Positions 43,861 through 53,449 of a DNA stretch of 64,000 nucleotides are shown in pieces. The stretch covers positions 28,322 to 92,321 of the forward strand of contig CALDUK010000030.1 of the NCBI GenBank assembly GCA_937924905.1, given 5' to 3'. A program made the position numbers and the translations under genes. Source of the stretch: an uncultured Paracoccaceae bacterium (lineage in GTDB: Bacteria > Pseudomonadota > Alphaproteobacteria > Rhodobacterales > Rhodobacteraceae). Below the pieces are notes generated by a model that searched no databases, was not told the DNA's origin, and saw only the letters and a program-made list of their open reading frames with translations. Within the stretch, counting starts at the first letter, position 1. The number at the start of each line of letters is the position of its first letter.

Positions 43861-45194
43861 TGGGTCGTCTCCTCGGCTGTGCGCACAAAGCCGACAACGG
43901 ACTTTCGCTTGTCAAAGATACGCGTTGCCGCCGCCATGATGTCGTCTTCGGTCACAGCTTGCAGGATGTCGGGCCAGGCCTGGATATCCGCAACCGTCAA
44001 ACCAGAAGTCAGGCCAGACCCATAGCGGTTTGCAAGACTGCGCACATTGTCCAGCGCATAGATCTCGGACGCGCGGATCTGCGACTTGATGCGCGCCAGT
44101 TTGTCGGGGTCAACGCCGTCTTCCATAAATTCGGCAATCGCCTGATCCAGCGCTGCTTCGGCGTCTTCCAAAGACGTGCCGGGCACGGGCACATTGACCA
44201 AGCCAAATGTCGTGTCATCCAGCGATTGCCCGCTGTACCAGGCCGAGGTGAAGACCGAGCCCTGGCTTTCAAACTGCAATTTCTGCGCCAGAACAGAGGT
44301 CGTGGGCGACCCGCCCAACACTTCGGCCAAAAGCGTCAGAGCTGCCGCGTCTTCTTGCGCGCCGGAATCGCGTTCGGGCGCCAGATAGCTGCGGATGACA
44401 TAATCATTGCCAATCCGGGGATCGGCATAATTCAAGCGACGTTCCACCAATTGCGGCGGTTCTTGCCCGCGCTCACGTTCGACAATGTCGGGATTGGCCG
44501 GGATCACGCCATAGTATTTTTCAGCCAAGGCGCGCACCTCGTCGGGGTCGGCGTCGCCCGCGACCACCAAAATCGCATTGTTCGGCCCATAATGCGCCTT
44601 GTAGAACGCATTCGCGTCTTCCAGCGACAACGCTTCGGCTTCGTGTTTCCAGCCAATGATCGGGATGGCGTAAGGGTGGTTCAGGTATTGTGCGGCCCGC
44701 ATCTGTTCGTTGAACAAAGCGCCCGGATCGTTTTCAATCCGCTGGTTCCGTTCTTCGATCACCACGTCGCGTTCGGTGGCGATGTCTTCGGGCACAAGCG
44801 CCAGACCATCCATCCGGCTGGCTTCCATCCGCATCACCAATTCCAACCGGTCCGATGCAATGCGCTGGAAATAGCCTGTGTAGTCAGCTGCGGTGAACGC
44901 ATTGTCCGACCCGCCATTGCGGTTGACTGTTTCGGAAAACTCGCCACTTGCCAGTTCGTCCGTCGCCTTGAACATCAGGTGTTCCAGAAAATGCGCAATG
45001 CCTGATTGCCCGGGCGGTTCATCTGCCGCGCCGACGCGGTACCAGACCATATGCACCACCACGGGGGCTCTGCGATTTTCAACGACGACCACTTCCAGAC
45101 CGTTCTCAAGCTCGAACGTGGTCACTTCGGACGCAAGGGTGGGGGCGGAAAAAAGTCCGACCAACCCTGCGAAAACTGCAGAGGCAAGGCGCAT
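43857..45194 (-). CDS. M16-family zinc metallopeptidase
   Basis: The catalytic partner of the pair, 445 residues. After a signal peptide (RLASAVFAGLVGLFSAPTLA), the zinc site HFLEH is at residues 68-72 and the third ligand Glu in ATERDVVIEERNQR near 148. This class degrades small peptides in the periplasm or cleaves signal-peptide remnants. AAAGGA precedes the ATG at 45194; an upstream in-frame ATG at 45242 would spoil the signal peptide. Confidence 0.93.
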   Translation of the reverse strand: MRLASAVFAGLVGLFSAPTLASEVTTFELENGLEVVVVENRRAPVVVHMVWYRVGAADEPPGQSGIAHFLEHLMFKATDELASGEFSETVNRNGGSDNAFTAADYTGYFQRIASDRLELVMRMEASRMDGLALVPEDIATERDVVIEERNQRIENDPGALFNEQMRAAQYLNHPYAIPIIGWKHEAEALSLEDANAFYKAHYGPNNAILVVAGDADPDEVRALAEKYYGVIPANPDIVERERGQEPPQLVERRLNYADPRIGNDYVIRSYLAPERDSGAQEDAAALTLLAEVLGGSPTTSVLAQKLQFESQGSVFTSAWYSGQSLDDTTFGLVNVPVPGTSLEDAEAALDQAIAEFMEDGVDPDKLARIKSQIRASEIYALDNVRSLANRYGSGLTSGLTVADIQAWPDILQAVTEDDIMAAATRIFDKRKSVVGFVRTAEETTQ

Positions 45195-45274
45195 AGGCGT
45201 TCCTTTCGATGTATGTCCCGAAGAGATGGACCTTATTCTCAACGCTTCAAGAGGCCCTTACGCGGCCGTGAACG

Positions 45275-45796
45275 TTATCTATCCCGCGCCGGATCAGGCG
45301 GCACCGCTGGCGTTCTGACACCAAGACGGCGCAAACGCTCAAGTTCTTCATATTGGTCAAGTTCCATCTCTTCATAGGCACGGAAATAGACGTTTACATT
45401 GAAGAGGCGTTCCAGCAAGCGACCGTCGTTGTCGCGCCGAAATTCCAGATCCGCGGCCGCCAGTTCGGTGCGAATGTCAGGATCAACCCCGTTTCGCCCG
45501 GCATAGGCGATCAGCGCGCGGTCCCCAGATGGGCCACGCGCCAGAACAGCGGCATTGCCGCCAAGCGCTGCGACCGCGTCGGCTTGCGGGGTTTGATCCG
45601 CCCGATTGGCACCACCCGGCGTCGGTTCGGGCAAAACCGCCACGTCTTCAGGCAGTTGCAACGGCTTGTTCGGCAGAACGCCAAATTCATCCGGGCCTTC
45701 GGCGCGCGGTTGTTGAATGTTCAGAAGGTTCGGATCGTCGCTGCCACCGCCGCATGCGGCCAGACCGATCATCAGAAAAACAAGGCCAAAACGCAC
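45275..45796 (-). CDS. DUF3035 lipoprotein
   Basis: A 173-residue lipoprotein (signal [15 protein letters not shown] with lipobox) followed by a Pro/Ala-rich region and a charged C-terminus ([20 protein letters not shown]). It matches the DUF3035 pattern ([21 protein letters not shown]), whose function is unknown. I chose the GTG at 45796 because GGGAGA lies five bases upstream and it begins the signal peptide. Its neighbour lspA encodes the signal peptidase needed to mature such lipoproteins. Confidence 0.85.
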   Translation of the reverse strand: MRFGLVFLMIGLAACGGGSDDPNLLNIQQPRAEGPDEFGVLPNKPLQLPEDVAVLPEPTPGGANRADQTPQADAVAALGGNAAVLARGPSGDRALIAYAGRNGVDPDIRTELAAADLEFRRDNDGRLLERLFNVNVYFRAYEEMELDQYEELERLRRLGVRTPAVPPDPARDR

Positions 45797-45839
45797 TGAA
45801 CTCTCCCGTTTGTCCCTTCTTACGCCACCTATGCCGGTG

Positions 45840-46316
45840 TTACGAGTCTTCGGGGCGTTGAACATCGTTTGTCGTAAGGATCAGAAGAAACGCACCGATA
45901 AAGATCGAGATATCCGCCACATTGAACGAATACGGGTTTTCCAGACCACAGCAGGACATATTCAGAAAATCCGCGACCGCGCCATAGAAGATCCGGTCAA
46001 TGACATTGCCGATGGCGCCGCCAATCACCATGCCGGCCGCAATCTGCACAACCGGGCGGGGACGGTCACGGTTCATCCACCAGACAACCCAGGCGCAGAT
46101 CAACATGGCAAGCGCGATCAGAATCCATCGGTCGCCCAACTGAATGCCAAAATTGATCCCGGTGTTCCACGCCATCCGGAAATTGATGAACGGATCCCAA
46201 ATGACCATGCCGCCATTGGTTTTAAGATCCAATGCGTGAACGACGACCAGTTTCGTGAACTGGTCGATGACAACGACGACAAGCGCCGAGATCCAGAGAT
46301 ACCAAAGAGACCGCAT
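45840..46316 (-). CDS. lspA: Lipoprotein signal peptidase (signal peptidase II)
   Basis: The inner-membrane aspartic protease that cleaves prolipoprotein signal peptides. The 158-residue protein has four membrane helices. The catalytic dyad is Asp107 (GNVIDR) and Asp135 (FNVADI). Its ATG shares one base with the purH stop (TGATG), showing tight coupling. Confidence 0.95.
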   Translation of the reverse strand: MRSLWYLWISALVVVVIDQFTKLVVVHALDLKTNGGMVIWDPFINFRMAWNTGINFGIQLGDRWILIALAMLICAWVVWWMNRDRPRPVVQIAAGMVIGGAIGNVIDRIFYGAVADFLNMSCCGLENPYSFNVADISIFIGAFLLILTTNDVQRPEDS

Positions 46317-47905
46317 CAATGTCTGAAATGTCTCATGCCGGTGAACACCATGGCAAGACCTGCTTTGTTGGCGGCTTCGATGACCGTGTCATCGCGCATT
46401 GATCCCCCGGGCTGGATAACTGCGGTGACGCCTGCTTCGGCCGCTGCCAGCAAGCCGTCGGGGAAAGGAAAGAACGCATCTGACGCCACAACCGACCCAA
46501 TGGCCGGGCTTGCATCCCAGCCGCATTCCGCGGCCATTCGTTTGGCTTTGAGGGCCGCGATTGTCGAACTGTCGACGCGGCTCATCTGTCCGGCCCCGAT
46601 CCCTACGGTCTGGCCGCCTTTGGCATAGACAATGGCATTCGACTTGACGTGCTTGGCCACCGTCCAGGCAAAGAGCATATCCGCCACTTCATCCGCGTTT
46701 GGCTGTTTTTCGGTCACGACCTTCAGGTCAGACGCCCCGACAAAGCCCGCATCATCGTCCTGCACCAGCCACCCGCCCGAAACCTGGCGGACAGCCAGAC
46801 GTTCGGCGCGCGGGTCAGGAAGACCACCCGTTGTCAACAGGCGCAGGTTCTTTTTGGCGGCGAACACCTGTTTCGCCTCGTCACTTGCGTCGGGCGCAAT
46901 GACGACTTCGGTGAAAATTTCGGAAATCGCGCGGGCCGTGTCACCATCCAGCGTTCCGTTCAGCGCGACAATACCACCGAACGCGCTGGTGCGGTCGCAG
47001 TCAAATGCCCGCCCAAAAGCGTCGGCAAACGTATCGCCGCGCGCCACCCCGCAGGGGTTGGCATGCTTGATGATCGCAATCGCCGGTCCATCGGATGGTG
47101 CAAACTCGGCCACCAGCCGGAATGCGGCGTCTGTATCGTTGAAATTATTGTAGGACAGGTCCTTGCCCTGATGCTGCACCGCCGTCGCCACGCCCGGTGC
47201 CGCGACACCGTCGGTGTAAAACGCGGCCTGTTGGTGGGGGTTTTCCCCATAGCGCAAACCTTGTGTCAATTGGCCGGCAAAGACACGGCGGCGCGGTGCT
47301 GTTTCGGCCAGGGCACCCGCCATCCAGGTGGATACAGCCGCATCATAGGCCCCGGTCCGTGCATAGGCGGTCAGGGCCAGTTTCTGCCGGAACCCATAGC
47401 TGGTCTGCCCGCCCTGGGCATCCATCTCGGCCAGAACGGCGCCGTAATCTTCGACATCCACAACCACATTGACGAACCTGTGGTTTTTCGCGGCCGCCCG
47501 GATCATCGCTGGCCCGCCGATATCAATATTCTCAATCGCTGTGTCATAATCCGCGCCTGCGGCGACCGTGGCTTCGAACGGATAGAGATTGACGACCAGC
47601 AGGTCGATGGCACCGATCCCATGTTCGTCCATCGACGCCACATGCGCCGCGTCATCGCGCAACGCCAGAAGCCCGCCATGCACCACCGGATGCAGCGTCT
47701 TCACGCGCCCGTCCATCATCTCGGGAAATCCGGTCAGGTCCGCAACATCGGCCACAGTCAAACCCGCCGCGCGCAACGCCTTGGCCGTGCCACCTGTCGA
47801 GACAAGCTGAACCCCGCGTCCGGCCAGCGCCGTGGCAAAATCGACCAAGCCGGTCTTGTCCGACACTGAAAGAAGCGCGCGTTTTACCGGCTGCAAATCT
47901 GACAT
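46316..47905 (-). CDS. purH: Bifunctional AICAR transformylase/IMP cyclohydrolase
   Basis: Catalyses the last two steps of de novo purine synthesis. The 529-residue protein begins with the IMP cyclohydrolase/MGS-like domain ([34 protein letters not shown]) and continues with the transformylase domain ([17 protein letters not shown], the catalytic [17 protein letters not shown]). Its stop overlaps lspA. Confidence 0.97.
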   Translation of the reverse strand: MSDLQPVKRALLSVSDKTGLVDFATALAGRGVQLVSTGGTAKALRAAGLTVADVADLTGFPEMMDGRVKTLHPVVHGGLLALRDDAAHVASMDEHGIGAIDLLVVNLYPFEATVAAGADYDTAIENIDIGGPAMIRAAAKNHRFVNVVVDVEDYGAVLAEMDAQGGQTSYGFRQKLALTAYARTGAYDAAVSTWMAGALAETAPRRRVFAGQLTQGLRYGENPHQQAAFYTDGVAAPGVATAVQHQGKDLSYNNFNDTDAAFRLVAEFAPSDGPAIAIIKHANPCGVARGDTFADAFGRAFDCDRTSAFGGIVALNGTLDGDTARAISEIFTEVVIAPDASDEAKQVFAAKKNLRLLTTGGLPDPRAERLAVRQVSGGWLVQDDDAGFVGASDLKVVTEKQPNADEVADMLFAWTVAKHVKSNAIVYAKGGQTVGIGAGQMSRVDSSTIAALKAKRMAAECGWDASPAIGSVVASDAFFPFPDGLLAAAEAGVTAVIQPGGSMRDDTVIEAANKAGLAMVFTGMRHFRH

Positions 47906-47920
47906 AAAGAATGGGCCCCT

Positions 47921-49675
47921 TTAATCCACCATCATCGGCTTTTGGTCGTCGGTCTTATAGTCGCGAACCGCCGTCGGCGTGTCCTGCGTCTTTGCCAACG
48001 ACCAGCTGACGCGCGTGGCATACTCTACTGCCGCGCCGGATAGAACCACCTGTTTGGTTGAACGCGGGGTTAAACGGGATTTTTCCAGATAGACGCTGGA
48101 TTCCAGTTCAAGATCGACCCGGCCTTCGAAGCGAAGCACCCAGATCTCGCCGCTTTTCAGAACCATCGACACCGCTTGCCCGTTCATGTCGACGGTTGCA
48201 TCAACATCCGGGTGCAAATGGAACCGGATGGAAAACAGCAGACCTTTCATCCGGGTTTTCCCGAACATCATGTCAAACCGGCGTTTATCAGCGTCACTGC
48301 GCGCCAAAAGAACGTCCTCACCTTTCAGGGCGCGCCCATCAAAGCCGATGTGAAGCGTGCGAATATGGGTCAGCCCATGCGTCGGCACATAGCCGTCATG
48401 GCCAACCACGATGCGCGTTCCGCCTTCGACCTCGGCGCGCTCAAACTTGACCTCGTCTGGAGTGTCGACCAGGAACTCAGCGTCACTGTCCGCTGTACGT
48501 TCCACGGACCCCAGACGTGACGATGAAAACCCTTCGATCCCCAAGGTCGAATGACTGGGCGTCGCCCGCCCCGCACGGCGCCAGCTTTTGCCAAAGGTCG
48601 CGCCCGAGCCGCAATTGACGATCAACGGGCGTCGTCCCGAGGTCAGCTCAAACGCCAGTGTCGACGCATGGGCATTCGCAGACGCCTTTGTCACAGGCGG
48701 CGGTGATGCATCGATCACAATGCTGGATCGCCCATGTGAAATTCTGGCGTATCCCATCGCCAGGTGATGGGTTGCGGTTCCGCGCACGCCCGCTGTGGCC
48801 AGTGCGCGGTCAAGCTGGCCATCCATGCCCCGCCCACCGCCGTGGAAACGCGCCAAACCACCGTCCGAATGACGAAGCGCCCGCAAAACAGGCGCGATGG
48901 TTTTGATGGCGTCCGTATGCGCGTCCATCGGCCGTTTGCCGGCATCACGCAGCGCATCGGCTGCCCAGTTCAGCAGCGTAAAGACCCCCAGCAGTTCTTC
49001 CGGGTTTCGCGTCAGCAAACTGCCCGTTTTGTCGATTTCAGCGTCACATTCCCGCGCCAACGCCTGGATCGCGCTATCCACATGATCTTCCAGACCGGTC
49101 AGCGCCAGGCCCGAATAAATCAGCCCTGTCAAAGCTTCGAACCGTGGCAACCCGGGCGATGCTGCCTTCCAGCGTTTCGACAGGAAGACCGTTTGATGCG
49201 ACAAAGATTTGAAAAACGCTGTGCTGACCTCGGGGTCTTGCCCGTTCAACAAAAGGACCGAGTGATTGATCCATCTGATCAACCGCCGCCCGGTCAGATC
49301 AGGCGTCCACCCCGGACCTAGGCCCGCTTTATAGCGGTGCACCCATTCATGCGACCAGACCTGTGCGCGCTTGACCGCATGCACGTCCCCGACGGCCGCC
49401 AGATCATCCAGCCAAGTGAACCCGTGCAACTCGGCCTCGAACGCATCATCCGGCATTGGCAGATCCCAGACCGGTGTGCCGGGCGCCTGAACCAGAAAAC
49501 CTGCAAAAAGAAAATTACCGCCCGTGATTTGGCGACCACGCGCAAACGACCCGATTGTCTTGGGTTCGGGCGTGCTGTTGAACGCGGTCGCAGGCCGCTT
49601 CCATGTCGCCATGCGTGCATGCCAACGGTTCAGAAAATTCCGCCGTCTCGTAGACCAGCTTTCGGTGTCTGCCAA
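47921..49675 (-). CDS. Heparinase II/III-family protein
   Basis: A 584-residue protein with an alpha-helical toroid-like N-half and a C-terminal beta-sandwich (heparinase II/III domain, from ~residue 320: GRRPLIVNCGSGATFGKSWR, TPSHSTLGIEGFSSSRLG). Related enzymes are polysaccharide lyases, but whether this one is active and on which glycan is unknown; there is no signal peptide, which is odd for a lyase. The start is a TTG at 49675; the only other candidates upstream before the in-frame stop are CTG or TTG-type codons. Confidence 0.85.
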   Translation of the reverse strand: MADTESWSTRRRNFLNRWHARMATWKRPATAFNSTPEPKTIGSFARGRQITGGNFLFAGFLVQAPGTPVWDLPMPDDAFEAELHGFTWLDDLAAVGDVHAVKRAQVWSHEWVHRYKAGLGPGWTPDLTGRRLIRWINHSVLLLNGQDPEVSTAFFKSLSHQTVFLSKRWKAASPGLPRFEALTGLIYSGLALTGLEDHVDSAIQALARECDAEIDKTGSLLTRNPEELLGVFTLLNWAADALRDAGKRPMDAHTDAIKTIAPVLRALRHSDGGLARFHGGGRGMDGQLDRALATAGVRGTATHHLAMGYARISHGRSSIVIDASPPPVTKASANAHASTLAFELTSGRRPLIVNCGSGATFGKSWRRAGRATPSHSTLGIEGFSSSRLGSVERTADSDAEFLVDTPDEVKFERAEVEGGTRIVVGHDGYVPTHGLTHIRTLHIGFDGRALKGEDVLLARSDADKRRFDMMFGKTRMKGLLFSIRFHLHPDVDATVDMNGQAVSMVLKSGEIWVLRFEGRVDLELESSVYLEKSRLTPRSTKQVVLSGAAVEYATRVSWSLAKTQDTPTAVRDYKTDDQKPMMVD

Positions 49676-49750
49676 CGCCAGTTCTGCCTCTGCTAGTCGC
49701 CCGTTTCTTCTAAGGTCTGGTGGTTAGACTACCCGTTCGCCACAAGCCTG

Positions 49751-51007
49751 TCATGGATGATTTTCAAGCCGCGCGACAAAAAAACCGTCTAGACCGCCCC
49801 GGTCTTCCCATTGATCGGGTCGCAGACGCAGCCCGCCGTCGACTGTCCAGCCTGTGTCGTGACTGGCAAGTGCGATGGCGCGAAATGTCGGATTGCGACC
49901 AAGGAAACTTTCAATCTGACCTTCGCCTTCTTCGGGCAAAAGCGAACAGGTGCAAAAAACCAGCCGTCCCCCCGGCTTGACCCAGCGCGCGGCACTGTCC
50001 AGCAATCTGGATTGCAGCGACACCAATTCGGCCAAACCCGACCCGTCTCGGGCATATTGCAGATCTGGGTGGCGTCTTAACGTTCCGGTTGCCGAACACG
50101 GCGCGTCCAGCAAAACGGCGTCAAACGGGGCATCAGGTTTCCAGGTCAGCGCGTTCGCCGTGACCATATGCGCTGTCAGGCCCGTGCGCTTTAGGTTTTC
50201 GGTCACGCGTTCCATCCGGGCCTTTGACACATCAAGCGCCGTCACCTCGGCGCCAGTTGTCGCAAGCTGCATGGTTTTGCCACCGGGCGCGGCGCCAACG
50301 TCAAGAACACGTTCGCCGGGTTGGGCATCCAACACCTGCGCGGCCAGCGTGGCACCGGCATCCTGCACCCACCATGCCCCATCTTCATATCCCGCCAGCG
50401 CCGAAACCTGCGCACCAACCGACAGGCGTAGACTGCCATTCGGCAGGGATTGAGCCTGCAGCGTCTTGGCCCAGTCGTCGCGCTGGCCCGCGTCTTTTAC
50501 AGTCAGATCAAGCGGCGGGCGCATCGACTGCACCCGTTCCATCGCCAGCACAGCCTCTTTGCCCCATGCCGCAACCAAAGGCTTACGCAACCACTTTTGC
50601 AATTGCGGCACAGGCAGATCAGCCCACACGACCTCGCGCCGTATGATGTTGCGCAGAACACCATTGACCAGCCCCGCTTTTGAACGGGTCACCAGCGATA
50701 CGACATCATTGACCACGCCATGCGCGGCCTCGCCCTTTTCAAGCAGTTCATACACGGCCAACCGAAGCGCGTTCATCACCCGCCCTTCCGGACGCATACG
50801 CAGATGTGGCCCCAGAACCCGGTCTGAACGATTGGCCCAACGCAGCGCTTCGGTGGCCAGACGCCCGGCGCGGGCCGCTTCGGCAGGGCTTAGACCCGTG
50901 CAGGCGCTTGGCAAGGCCTCGCTTAGCAAAACGCCGTCGTCCGTTACGTCCGTCATCGCCAAAATTGCAGCGGCGCGCGCTGTCTTTGGTTGGCTTGTCA
51001 TATCCAT
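49751..51007 (-). CDS. rsmB: 16S rRNA cytosine-C5 methyltransferase (RsmB/Sun family)
   Basis: A 418-residue RsmB-like enzyme. The N-terminal ~130 residues are NusB-like (RNA-binding), and the C-terminal part is the Rossmann methyltransferase: SAM loop LDVGAAPGGKT, the catalytic Cys motif LLDAPCSATGTLRRHPD and VFCTCSLLPEEGE. It heads the minus-strand run rsmB-hep-purH-lspA. It is divergent from the small DUF1674 gene, 39 bases away. Confidence 0.92.
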   Translation of the reverse strand: MDMTSQPKTARAAAILAMTDVTDDGVLLSEALPSACTGLSPAEAARAGRLATEALRWANRSDRVLGPHLRMRPEGRVMNALRLAVYELLEKGEAAHGVVNDVVSLVTRSKAGLVNGVLRNIIRREVVWADLPVPQLQKWLRKPLVAAWGKEAVLAMERVQSMRPPLDLTVKDAGQRDDWAKTLQAQSLPNGSLRLSVGAQVSALAGYEDGAWWVQDAGATLAAQVLDAQPGERVLDVGAAPGGKTMQLATTGAEVTALDVSKARMERVTENLKRTGLTAHMVTANALTWKPDAPFDAVLLDAPCSATGTLRRHPDLQYARDGSGLAELVSLQSRLLDSAARWVKPGGRLVFCTCSLLPEEGEGQIESFLGRNPTFRAIALASHDTGWTVDGGLRLRPDQWEDRGGLDGFFVARLENHP

Positions 51008-51046
51008 CCCTTGTCAGAAACCCGGCCAGCGTTATACCAAAGGTTT

Positions 51047-51223
51047 ATGAGCGACAAGAAAGACACTTTGCCCCCCGCCGCCGAGCGCGCGCTGGCCGAA
51101 GCAGAAGAACGCCGCAAGAAAGCAAAGGCGTCCAAATTGCCGACCGAACTTGGCGGCCGCGATGGCCCCGAACCGATCCGATATGGCGATTGGGAAAACA
51201 AGGGGATCGCGGTCGATTTTTGA
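51047..51223 (+). CDS. DUF1674 protein (SdhAF4-like)
   Basis: A 58-residue protein with a Lys/Ala/Glu-rich helix and the invariant C-terminus GGRDGPEPIRYGDWENKGIA followed by VDF. This family includes SdhAF4, a chaperone that helps assemble flavinylated SdhA into succinate dehydrogenase. An AAAGG precedes the ATG at 51047. Confidence 0.9.
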   Translation: MSDKKDTLPPAAERALAEAEERRKKAKASKLPTELGGRDGPEPIRYGDWENKGIAVDF

Positions 51224-51261
51224 CAGCGCATTCCGTCGGACGCCTGCCGCCCGAAACCGCT

Positions 51262-53346
51262 CTATTCCGCGGCGATTTTTATGACCGGTTCCATCGACGC
51301 CAGCATGTCTTCTGACAGATGGCACTTAATCTGATGGCCGCCCTGAATGCTGCGCATCGGCGGCACATCTGTATCGCAAAGCCCACCTGGCACCTTGTCT
51401 TTCCACCCGCACCGCGTCTGGAACGGACAGCCGGGGGGCGGGTTCATCGCCGACGGAATATCGCCTTCAAGCACGATATGCTTCTTTTCAATGCTGGTAT
51501 CGGCAATCGGAACGGCTGACAAAAGTGCTTCTGTATAAGGGTGATAGGGCGGCGCAAAGACGTCATCGGTGTCGCCAATTTCTACCACATGACCAAGATA
51601 CATGACCATGACGCGGTCGCTGAGATAGCGCACGATCGACAAGTCATGGCTGATGAACAAAAGCGTCGTTTTCTCGTTCCGCTGAATTTCCATCAACAGA
51701 TCCGTCACCGCTGCCTGCACCGACACATCCAAGGCCGAAACCGGTTCGTCCGCCACCACAATGCGCGCCCCGCCCGCAAAGGCACGCGCAATACCGACCC
51801 GTTGCTTTTGGCCACCCGACAATTGACGCGGCATGCGGCCTGCAAACTCGCGCGGCAGCTTCACCAGATCCAAAAGTTCCAGCATCCGCGTTTCGCGGTC
51901 GGCTTCGGTGTCGCCAATGCCGAAAACCTCAAGCGCGCGGATAATCTGCCGCCCCACCGTCATTGACGGGTTCAGCGTATCAAACGGATTCTGGAACACC
52001 ATTTGCACGTTCGAGACCGTCTTGGTGTCGCGGGCTTCAATCGGCACACCTTCGATCGAGTTGTTGTCCAGCAAGATTTGTCCGTCCGTCGCGGTTTCCA
52101 GCCCCATCAGCACTTTGGCAAAGGTGGATTTGCCGCAACCGCTTTCGCCTACGATGGCAAGCGTCTCGGATTCGCGGGCCTCAAAGGACAGGCTTTCATT
52201 CGCTTTGACGACCTTTTTGTTGCGGCCGCCGAACAAAGCGTTCGCCGCAACCTCGTAATATTTCTTAAGCCCATCAATCTTAAGGACGACATCACCCGGC
52301 GTCGTCTTTTCTGTTGTATCCGCGGCAACGATCGGCGCGTCCCAGTCGATTTCCGCAAACTTCAGGCAACGCGATGCGTGCCGGTCATTGCCCGTGACCT
52401 CGGCCATTCTGATGTCCTGCGCGTCGCAGCGCCCCACTTCGAAATAATCGCACCGCGGACCAAAATTGCACCCCGACGGGCGCTCATGCGGCAAAGGAAA
52501 GTTCCCCGGGATCGCGACCAAGGGCCGCGCATTCTTGTCAGCCCCCGGCAAGGGGATCGAGCGGAACAAGGCCTGTGTATAAGGATGGCGCATCTTGTCG
52601 AAAACGTCTTCGATAGACCCGGTTTCGACGGCTTCACCCGAATACATCACGCACAGCCGGTCGCAGGTTTCCAATACCAGACCCAGATTATGGCTGATAA
52701 ACAGCATAGAGGTGCCGTATTTCTTGCCCAGATCCTTCACCAGATCCACGACCGCCGCTTCGACCGTGACATCAAGCGCTGTGGTCGGTTCGTCCAGAAT
52801 CAATAACGATGGCTTCGACATCAGCGCCATGGCGATGACGATCCGCTGCTGCTGGCCACCCGACAACTGGTGCGGATAACTGTTCAGCATCCTTTCGGGG
52901 TCAGGCAAACGCACATCGGTCACAACTTCCAGCGCGCGGGCACGGGCCTCACCCTCATCCACACCTTCGTGGATCATGGGCACTTCCATCAACTGTTTGC
53001 CGATTTTCATCGCAGGGTTCAGCGACGCCATCGGTTCTTGATAGATCATCGCGATTTCAGAACCGCGAATATCGCGCAGCTCTTCCGCGCTCATCTCGTT
53101 CAGATTGCGGCCTTTGAACTTGATCGAGCCTCCGACGATCCGCCCGTTGACGCCAAGGTCCTGCATGATGCCCAAGGCGACTGTGGATTTGCCGCAGCCG
53201 GATTCACCAACCAACCCCATGGCTTCGCCCGGCTGCACTGTACAGGAAAAATCCATCACCGCCGGGATTTCGCGCAATCGCGTGAAAAAGCTGATCGAGA
53301 GGTTCTCGATCTCCAGGATCGGGCCGTCATAGTCCGATGTGGTCAT
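51262..53346 (-). CDS. Fused peptide ABC transporter ATPases (DppD-DppF type)
   Basis: A 694-residue protein with two complete ABC modules in one chain. Module 1 (residues ~5-330) has GESGCGKST, the signature LSGGQQQRIVIAMAL and LLILDEPTTALD. Module 2 (from ~360) has a second GESGCGKST, LSGGQKQRVGIARAF and IVVADEPVSALD. Each ends with the Cys-rich oligopeptide/dipeptide transporter tail (SGCNFGPRCDYFEVGRC; PGCPFQTRCGWKD). AAAGGA precedes the ATG at 53346. These modules power the permeases encoded upstream. Confidence 0.93.
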   Translation of the reverse strand: MTTSDYDGPILEIENLSISFFTRLREIPAVMDFSCTVQPGEAMGLVGESGCGKSTVALGIMQDLGVNGRIVGGSIKFKGRNLNEMSAEELRDIRGSEIAMIYQEPMASLNPAMKIGKQLMEVPMIHEGVDEGEARARALEVVTDVRLPDPERMLNSYPHQLSGGQQQRIVIAMALMSKPSLLILDEPTTALDVTVEAAVVDLVKDLGKKYGTSMLFISHNLGLVLETCDRLCVMYSGEAVETGSIEDVFDKMRHPYTQALFRSIPLPGADKNARPLVAIPGNFPLPHERPSGCNFGPRCDYFEVGRCDAQDIRMAEVTGNDRHASRCLKFAEIDWDAPIVAADTTEKTTPGDVVLKIDGLKKYYEVAANALFGGRNKKVVKANESLSFEARESETLAIVGESGCGKSTFAKVLMGLETATDGQILLDNNSIEGVPIEARDTKTVSNVQMVFQNPFDTLNPSMTVGRQIIRALEVFGIGDTEADRETRMLELLDLVKLPREFAGRMPRQLSGGQKQRVGIARAFAGGARIVVADEPVSALDVSVQAAVTDLLMEIQRNEKTTLLFISHDLSIVRYLSDRVMVMYLGHVVEIGDTDDVFAPPYHPYTEALLSAVPIADTSIEKKHIVLEGDIPSAMNPPPGCPFQTRCGWKDKVPGGLCDTDVPPMRSIQGGHQIKCHLSEDMLASMEPVIKIAAE

Positions 53347-53449
53347 AATCGTGTTCCTTTGTTTCGCCGCGCACGGCGCGCGCCGATCGGCTGGGGCGGC
53401 AGTGCCCGCCCGGACCCGTCCAGAGTGTTTTCTGGCCAGCCACACAGCA

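Noticed and set aside
47921..49675. Polysaccharide lyase utilisation locus
   Set aside because: The heparinase-like gene has no signal peptide and its neighbours are housekeeping genes, so a degradation locus is not supported.
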